In this document: in pieces, positions 5,474 to 10,734 of the stretch
Layout of the letters: each line of letters starts with the position of its first letter
How positions within the stretch are numbered: position 1 is the stretch's first letter
Source of the DNA: Lentisphaeria bacterium
GTDB lineage: Bacteria; Verrucomicrobiota; Lentisphaeria; Oligosphaerales; Oligosphaeraceae
Assembly (NCBI GenBank): GCA_028699735.1
Contig: JAQVUB010000049.1
Location: 1 to 10,734, forward strand
DNA length: 10,734 nt
Direction: 5' to 3'
Position numbers and translations under genes: made by a program
The notes under the pieces: model-generated
The model's database searches: none
Seen by the model: the letters and a program-made list of their open reading frames with translations, nothing else
Told to the model about the DNA's origin: nothing

Positions 5474-5563
5474 AGGATCGACATGCTTTGAAAAAACGTA
5501 GCCTTTTGCCGATGCGATTGGGAGAATTCAAGCGCCCTGCCTTCATCCAGAAATTTTCTGTTG

Positions 5564-6847
5564 TCAGAATTCGATGACCCGCCGTTCCTTCCGGGCCTGA
5601 TCCGCCAGAAAACCGATCAGATGTCCATTGATGGAATCCTGAATGGAACTGCAGGAAATCGACGGAGGGTTGCCTTCGAGCAGGGAAACGAAATCTTCGA
5701 CAACTTTCTGGTCGCCGCCGCCATGTCCGCCAAAGGCGCCAGTGTTGTCGGCATAATGTTTCAGATCGACAAGTTCCTCGGAGTATTCATGACCTGGGCG
5801 GGTATCTATTCTGCGGACAATGAAACGGCTGTCGTCCATGACTCCTTCGATTTCCCCCAGGGTTCCGACGATATGGAGTTTACGGCACGGACGGCTGGTT
5901 CCGCCGATCATATTGTGCGTGGCGATTGTGCCGTCTTCAAATTCAACCATGACAGCCTGACGGTCTACAACATTGTTGTCCGATTTCCAGATGCAGCGGG
6001 CATATGGATTATCTTTGCGTTTCAGTTCCCGTTCGTAATCTTCCATGGCTGGTTTCTCAATGCCTTCCAGTCCGGTCCAGACATAGGAACCCCAGCGATG
6101 TGCATGGTTCAGATTGATCTGGCGGTTGGAATAAATACAGTTTTTCTCCTGCGGACAATCCAGCAGACAATATTCGCCGGCGCCAGCGGGCGCATTTTCT
6201 TTGCTGAAAAAGTGCCTGCCGCCGAAACTGGAAATCCGGGCAGGAGAGATGCCGCTCATAAACCAGGAGATTAAATCCAGGTCATGACTGCATTTAGCCA
6301 TCAGCATAGATGATTTGCATACGTCCTCACGCCGCCATTTTCCCCGTACATAACAGTTGGCGATATGATGATAGCTGACGTGTTCTGCTGTCTGGATACT
6401 GATGATCTTGCCGATGTCCCCGAGCAGTACTCTTTTTTTGATCTCGACGTAAAAATCAGCATAGCGGAGGACGTGACAGATCATGACTTTGCGTTTTGTC
6501 TTTTTTACAGAGTTTTGAAGTAGCCGGACTTCTTCCGCCGAGACGGCAAACGGTTTTTCCAGTAAGACATCGTATCCAGTTTCCAGCAACGGAATAGTGG
6601 TCGGCACATGATCGGCGTCCATTGTTCCGTTGATGACCGCATCTGCCAGTTTCCCATGCCGCACCAGTTCCGCCGCATCATGGAAGATCATGTCTTTCCC
6701 GAAGCAAAATTCCTGTGAGGCTTTTGCGCAGCGCAGCGGGTTCGGGTCTGCAACTCCGACAATCCGGAGGCGTTCCGGATAGACTTTCGACAAAGTGGCA
6801 TAACACATGGAGCGGTGTCCCGCCCCGACAATAATCGCTGTAATCAT
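5564..6847 (-). CDS. Gfo/Idh/MocA-family NAD(P)-dependent sugar oxidoreductase
   Basis: 427 aa from the ATG at 6847, which begins the canonical MITAIIVGAG; a TTG at 6898 overlapping the upstream stop would add 17 poor residues. Neither has a good Shine-Dalgarno; the ATG follows an A-rich leader. N-terminal Rossmann domain: VGAGHRS (7-13). The family signature EKP is at 97-99, with K98 the likely catalytic lysine. KCSHDLDLISW (185-195) supplies the conserved H188 and D191 region. No signal peptide, so it is cytoplasmic. A three-cysteine cluster, C227, C231 and C237 (CLLDCPQEKNC), occurs in the C-terminal domain. The family oxidises or reduces sugars and sugar acids. Here it is the last gene after a secreted DUF4838 protein, so it probably handles the released sugar. 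The exact substrate cannot be read. Confidence 0.92.
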   Translation of the reverse strand: MITAIIVGAGHRSMCYATLSKVYPERLRIVGVADPNPLRCAKASQEFCFGKDMIFHDAAELVRHGKLADAVINGTMDADHVPTTIPLLETGYDVLLEKPFAVSAEEVRLLQNSVKKTKRKVMICHVLRYADFYVEIKKRVLLGDIGKIISIQTAEHVSYHHIANCYVRGKWRREDVCKSSMLMAKCSHDLDLISWFMSGISPARISSFGGRHFFSKENAPAGAGEYCLLDCPQEKNCIYSNRQINLNHAHRWGSYVWTGLEGIEKPAMEDYERELKRKDNPYARCIWKSDNNVVDRQAVMVEFEDGTIATHNMIGGTSRPCRKLHIVGTLGEIEGVMDDSRFIVRRIDTRPGHEYSEELVDLKHYADNTGAFGGHGGGDQKVVEDFVSLLEGNPPSISCSSIQDSINGHLIGFLADQARKERRVIEF

Positions 6848-6875
6848 TTTTTTTCTATTTCTGAAGAATTTCTCT

Positions 6876-6891
6876 AAAAACAATGGTTTTT
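6876..6891 (-). other. Small A/T hairpin between the DUF4838 and Gfo/Idh/MocA genes
   Basis: AAAAAC (6876-6881) pairs with GTTTTT (6886-6891) around a 4-nt loop, inside the 47-bp intercistronic gap (6848-6894). The stem is weak but perfect. It might stabilise mRNA ends or tune translation of the downstream gene, which lacks a Shine-Dalgarno. Chance in A/T-rich sequence is also plausible. Confidence 0.3.
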
Positions 6892-6894
6892 GGT

Positions 6895-9714
6895 TCAATC
6901 GTTTTGAGGCTGCAGCAGGAATATCCGGCTGAGAGAGACAGCATTTTCCCGGGTTGAACCCGCAACATAAGCAGATCCTTCGGCTTTGACCATTAGAACG
7001 ACTTCATATTTTTCCCCGGCGTTCAATTTGCTGTACAACTGCCCCAGATCAACCCGGAGCAGGCAAGATGCATGAGCAAAGATATATCCGGCTTCCTGCA
7101 CACTCAGCACTCCGAGTGAATACGGATGATATTTTTCATCCGCCGGAACCGGGTCTACCTGTATGCGATGGGTTACTTTTTTCTGTGTCTGATCATAGAT
7201 GCCGAATAGCAGCGGACGTTTTTCGTGATCGGTCTGATTGCTCAGCCGCAGAGCTGTAAGGGTTGCAGAATCCGGATCGTAAACTGCTTGTATGCGCTGA
7301 AATTCCCCCAGGTTCATACCGGAAATTTCAAACATGCAGGTGCGTCCGTGCAATTCCTTCGGCAGTGGCGACATGGTTGGATCCGGTTGATTGGTGCTTC
7401 GGCATACCACGACTCGGTCAATGGCATAGACATTGGGTTTCTTCGAGTTTGTTACGTAATTCGGCCCGCAGACTTTGATGGAAACATATACATCCACATG
7501 ATTGTTGAGACCGGAATCATCGTACACCCCGCCAAGCTGCTGCTGACTGAGCCATGACCAGTGCATCCACAGAAATGATTTTGCCGCCAGATTGAAACGT
7601 CCAACCCGGTACCAGTGGTATTTTTCATCCTGCGGAACTGCCTGCGGAGGAATGGTTCCTTTGGCAAGACTGATCCGGTTGTGAAAGTCATATATTCCGC
7701 AGGAAATTCCGCGGTTTTCCTGATACTGTTTCCGTGCATTTTCACTGCGTCCCTCGATGCCGATCATGCCGACCGCTTTGCCGCCGGCCGCATCGGGATC
7801 ATCAAATACGGATGCGCCGCGGTGTCCGCTCAAGACTGGCCAAGTGTAGTCCGCGATCACGTCATTTTTCTCAAAACCCGTGAGGGCAGGGATGTCTGCA
7901 AGGATTCCGCATACATACAAATTCAGCTGATCCAGTTCCGTATTCTGCTTGACTTCGGGCAGAAATTTTTTGATGGTCTTGGTACCCAGCTGAAGAAGCT
8001 GGTTTGCGATTTCCTGTTTTTTTTCCGGAGCCAGTTTTTCGAGCATGGCGCGTTTGTCCAAACGAGCCCGGTAAACGGGGATCCATTCCCGACTGATGCG
8101 TTCCAGAATGACCGGATTGTCTTTTTCCGCGGCTTCCGCCCTGGAGAGAACGTCTTCCGCTTTATGGAAGAACGAGTCGTCCAGGTCTGTCCGTCGGTTT
8201 AGCGGCAGATCGCAGAGTGAACCTTGGACTTCGCTGTTGCGTTTCTGCAATTCATCATGATACTCCAGCAGCATCGGTGCGGCCTTGCCGTAATAGGCAT
8301 TCATGAACCGGATGATCTCCTGTCGTGCATCCAGATTTTCTTTGCACATCATCCGCAGTCCGATATACAGACGCAGTGCGTGGAATGTTGCCTGATGAGC
8401 GTCCGGACATTCCGCGAAGACGAATTGTACATTGTTCTTTTTGTAGAAATGCAGAGATTCCGTCAGGTTTACGGTATTCGTCGCAGGATATCGTCCCCGG
8501 TCGAGATTCAAGCCCCAGTAATCCCATACGGCGATGGGAGTGATTTTCTGCCATTTCCGGATAATGTCGGCAGATTCCCGATTGGCCGGATGCGTATAAG
8601 GCCGATGTGTATCCCGGCGTTCTCCGCTGAATTCACTGCCGAGCAGCGCGATCTGAATCAGCACATTTTTGTCTGGTACGATTTCTTTTGGCAAATCCTT
8701 GGTGCTGACGTATGCTGTTGTCATCAGCTTGATTCGCGGATATTCCTGTTCAATGTTCTGTGCCAGGGTATTAACAAACTGAAGGAGCAGTCCTACCTGA
8801 CCTCCGTATTGCAGCAATCCGGCACTGCATTTTTCGCATTCGCAGTACGAGATATTGTCGTTCGGTGCAATCGAATAGATTTCCGGGGACATTATGTCGC
8901 CGAAAGACTGTATGTCCGCCTGGATATACTGACGGAGCTGCATGGCGAATACACGGGCTGTTTCCGGATTGCTCAGGCAGACTTGTCCCGGTCCGTAGGC
9001 GGAGGTGGCGCGAAGGTGCTTCTGTTCCCGTGCAGACCATGAAAATAGATGCTCCCTGCTTTGATCCCAGTTTTGAGTATAACTATAGAACGTATGGCAT
9101 GAACGGGGAGAACCGATCACCGGTCCGACACCGCGGTCCCAGGCTTCGCCGCTACGGAATATTTCATCATGAAAATGATTCTGGCGGTTGCGGGCGTAGA
9201 ATCTGTGCCGCAAAGCGCTGTCCGCTCCGAAATATGGATAGACCCCCCGGAATGCAAATGACGGGATTCCGGTGTATTTCAGGTCATCATTCCAAGTGAT
9301 TTCATTTTTTCGCGGAACATGGGTACTCCATTCGTCAAGCCAGAGTACGCCAAGTTCATTTTCCAGAAATTCGTAGGCCGCATAGAGAATGCCTCTGGGG
9401 TATCCGCCGGTGATGATCAGAGTGTCCCTGCCAAATGCCTGAACCAGCCATTCCTCCTTCTGGAACAAAGGCGGATCTTTCAGCAGTTCCGCGACTTTCG
9501 GGTGGCTGCCAATGAAAATATTGCGCGTTTCTCTGTAAGTTCCCCTGCTTACCGAGTACTTGTTTCCTGTAGCTAATTCCAAATGTTCCGACAGTTCTTG
9601 TGCGGCCATGTTTTCATAAAGGCTTGGATTTTCCGGCAGCACAATGCCGAGTCCGGCATGAAGTCCACCGCACAGCATCAGTGTCAGCACTACTGTTGCA
9701 AATTTTTCCCCCAT
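6895..9714 (-). CDS. Secreted DUF4838 (GH67-like) protein with duplicated C-terminal module
   Basis: 939 aa. The start at 9714 is preferred: GGAAC lies seven bases upstream, and the N-terminus is an ideal signal peptide (MGEK, then FATVVLTLMLCGG, cleavage after LHA, residue 20). An in-frame ATG at 9753 overlaps the pseudopilin stop by ATGA and would add 13 residues but has a poor Shine-Dalgarno. Residues about 25-145 resemble the N-terminal domain of alpha-glucuronidase-type hydrolases (ENMAAQELSEHL; TGGYPRGILYAAYEFLENEL). The central DUF4838 region (about 150-500) contains PNDNISYCECEKCSA (284-298), a hallmark of that family, plus WDYWG (397-401) and FAECPDAH (433-440). After a helical linker, two related beta-rich modules begin at GIYD 673 and GIYD 838. 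Likely an extracytoplasmic glycan hydrolase or binder; catalysis is unproven for DUF4838. Confidence 0.9.
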   Translation of the reverse strand: MGEKFATVVLTLMLCGGLHAGLGIVLPENPSLYENMAAQELSEHLELATGNKYSVSRGTYRETRNIFIGSHPKVAELLKDPPLFQKEEWLVQAFGRDTLIITGGYPRGILYAAYEFLENELGVLWLDEWSTHVPRKNEITWNDDLKYTGIPSFAFRGVYPYFGADSALRHRFYARNRQNHFHDEIFRSGEAWDRGVGPVIGSPRSCHTFYSYTQNWDQSREHLFSWSAREQKHLRATSAYGPGQVCLSNPETARVFAMQLRQYIQADIQSFGDIMSPEIYSIAPNDNISYCECEKCSAGLLQYGGQVGLLLQFVNTLAQNIEQEYPRIKLMTTAYVSTKDLPKEIVPDKNVLIQIALLGSEFSGERRDTHRPYTHPANRESADIIRKWQKITPIAVWDYWGLNLDRGRYPATNTVNLTESLHFYKKNNVQFVFAECPDAHQATFHALRLYIGLRMMCKENLDARQEIIRFMNAYYGKAAPMLLEYHDELQKRNSEVQGSLCDLPLNRRTDLDDSFFHKAEDVLSRAEAAEKDNPVILERISREWIPVYRARLDKRAMLEKLAPEKKQEIANQLLQLGTKTIKKFLPEVKQNTELDQLNLYVCGILADIPALTGFEKNDVIADYTWPVLSGHRGASVFDDPDAAGGKAVGMIGIEGRSENARKQYQENRGISCGIYDFHNRISLAKGTIPPQAVPQDEKYHWYRVGRFNLAAKSFLWMHWSWLSQQQLGGVYDDSGLNNHVDVYVSIKVCGPNYVTNSKKPNVYAIDRVVVCRSTNQPDPTMSPLPKELHGRTCMFEISGMNLGEFQRIQAVYDPDSATLTALRLSNQTDHEKRPLLFGIYDQTQKKVTHRIQVDPVPADEKYHPYSLGVLSVQEAGYIFAHASCLLRVDLGQLYSKLNAGEKYEVVLMVKAEGSAYVAGSTRENAVSLSRIFLLQPQND

Positions 9715-9749
9715 AATAAGTTCCTGTCCTGTTTTACTCGTATGTTTTT

Positions 9750-10478
<729 letters not shown>

Positions 10479-10578
10479 CTTTGGGGTTCCTTTCCAGCGT
10501 TTGGTTTTAGGGTTTCTATGATTCCGTCTTTCCATATTATTGCTTGAAGTGCAGAGAAAATCTGCGGTCGTGCTATCA

Positions 10579-10606
10579 AAAATAATTCCGGCGTATTGTT
10601 TGTCAA
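10579..10606 (-). promoter_or_regulatory. Predicted promoter of the pseudopilin-DUF4838-Gfo/Idh operon
   Basis: On the minus strand a perfect TTGACA (plus 10601-10606) is followed after 16 bp by TATTTT (plus 10579-10584). The transcript would start near 10572, giving a leader of about 95 nt. The three genes downstream are co-oriented with gaps of 35 and 47 bp, so one transcript is likely. Confidence 0.55.
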
Positions 10607-10624
10607 GACCCACATTTCTCACAT

Positions 10625-10660
10625 AAAATCTCAAAAAAATTGACCATTTTCTGAGATTTT
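10625..10660. promoter_or_regulatory. AT-rich 9-bp inverted repeat upstream of the pseudopilin promoter
   Basis: AAAATCTCA (10625-10633) and TGAGATTTT (10652-10660) are perfect reverse complements separated by 18 bp. The right arm continues into T-rich sequence. It begins 18 bp upstream of the predicted -35 on the minus strand, where an activator could bind. A weak terminator for a plus-strand transcript is an alternative, but no plus-strand gene precedes it. Confidence 0.4.
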
Positions 10661-10676
10661 TTATTTGCCGCCTTGC

Positions 10677-10699
10677 ATGTAACCAAATATAGGTTACAT
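10677..10699. promoter_or_regulatory. Perfect 8-7-8 palindrome, probable transcription factor operator
   Basis: ATGTAACC (10677-10684) and GGTTACAT (10692-10699) are exact reverse complements around an A/T-only 7-bp centre (AAATATA). Half-site centres are 15 bp apart, a spacing suited to a dimeric helix-turn-helix regulator. It lies 71 bp upstream of the predicted -35 of the pseudopilin operon and 8 bp before a possible divergent start codon. The regulator is not identified. Confidence 0.6.
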
Positions 10700-10706
10700 T
10701 TTCAAC

Positions 10707-10734
10707 ATGTCAAACGAAGAACTGCAAAATTTAC
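10707..10734 (+). CDS. Possible start of a divergent gene, cut by the window edge
   Basis: ATG at 10707 opens MSNEELQNL and continues to the last base. Only 28 bases are visible and there is no clear Shine-Dalgarno (the palindrome occupies the upstream position), so coding status is a guess. A divergent regulator gene would fit the operator just upstream and the common layout of glycan-use operons. Confidence 0.25.

Larger units (their letters stand above)
5058..5563. other. Repeat-rich gene-free region between converging operons
   Basis: This is the 506-bp gap between the ends of the plus-strand redox operon and the minus-strand glycan operon. Frames crossing it are short, consist partly of repeats and lack ribosome-binding sites, so I call no gene. 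It holds copy B of the 25-bp repeat, a G+C-rich patch with a possible hairpin, a 9-bp tandem array and a TGGAC-rich tract. No standard GC-hairpin-plus-T-run terminator was found for either operon, though T7 at 5102-5108 follows the plus-strand genes. Confidence 0.7.

Noticed and set aside
511..5520. 12-mer CGATGCGATTGG shared by about 511-522 and 5509-5520, near gene ends
   Set aside because: Several shared 12-mers are expected by chance in a window of this size, and there is no extended similarity around them.
5548..5560. CAGAAA-T-TTTCTG palindrome just after the Gfo/Idh/MocA stop as a terminator
   Set aside because: A one-base loop cannot form, the stem is A/T-rich, and no T-run follows directly on the minus strand.
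5561..6274. Long plus-strand ORF (237 codons) opposite the Gfo/Idh/MocA gene
   Set aside because: It is the antisense shadow of a gene with clear family motifs, and it has no ribosome-binding site.
8224..9042. 272-codon plus-strand ORF opposite the DUF4838 gene
   Set aside because: It lies entirely inside a recognisable coding frame on the other strand and resembles no family; it results from codon bias.
10479..10634. N-terminal extension of the pseudopilin frame up to 10634
   Set aside because: It would bury the leader peptide behind 52 residues and span the predicted promoter; the ATG at 10478 has a good Shine-Dalgarno.

Overview
The window looks like a piece of chromosome from a Lentisphaerota/Victivallales-type bacterium, or a close relative in the Planctomycetota-Verrucomicrobiota-Kiritimatiellota group. 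The main clues are a pseudopilin with the N-terminal segment FTLIELLVVIAIIAIL, a large secreted DUF4838 (GH67-like) protein and a Gfo/Idh/MocA oxidoreductase in one operon. That combination is familiar from polysaccharide-degrading Lentisphaerota. The assignment is inferred from protein families only; there is no rRNA or other phylogenetic marker here.

Layout. Positions 1-167 are a gene-free leader with one copy of a dispersed 25-bp repeat. A 113-aa membrane protein with a zinc ribbon (168-509, +) converges on an iron-containing alcohol dehydrogenase (580-1743, -). A gap of about 780 bp (1744-2527) follows. It holds a second, decayed copy of the 25-bp repeat, a 163-bp MITE-like element (2125-2287) with perfect 25-bp terminal inverted repeats and a perfect 9-bp target duplication, a stem-loop, and a good sigma70-type promoter (2393-2421). 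That promoter drives a tightly packed plus-strand operon: DoxX-family membrane protein (2528-2968), UbiA/MenA-like prenyltransferase (2965-3897) and NDH-2-like FAD/NAD(P) oxidoreductase (3900-5057). Positions 5058-5563 carry no gene but several short repeats: a third copy of the 25-bp repeat, a 9-bp tandem array and a TGGAC-rich tract.

The right half is a minus-strand operon read from about 10572 down to 5564. It starts with a pseudopilin (9750-10478), then the DUF4838 protein (6895-9714), then the Gfo/Idh/MocA oxidoreductase (5564-6847). Upstream are a TTGACA/TATTTT promoter, an AT-rich inverted repeat and a perfect 8-7-8 palindrome that looks like an operator. The palindrome sits just before a possible divergent reading frame that runs off the window.

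How the genes may work together. The DoxX-UbiA-NDH-2 trio reads as a membrane redox module: UbiA would attach a prenyl tail to an aromatic (quinone) precursor, and the NDH-2-like flavoprotein would pass NAD(P)H electrons to a membrane quinone. The quinone-site motif of the NDH-2-like protein is unusual. In the minus-strand operon the DUF4838 protein would act outside the cytoplasm on a glycan (probably uronic-acid-type, by fold analogy), and the Gfo/Idh/MocA enzyme would oxidise or reduce the released sugar in the cytoplasm. The role of the pseudopilin is unknown. The left half is clearly richer in G+C (hand-counted 60-base lines near 65-68%) than the minus-strand operon (about 47-55%).
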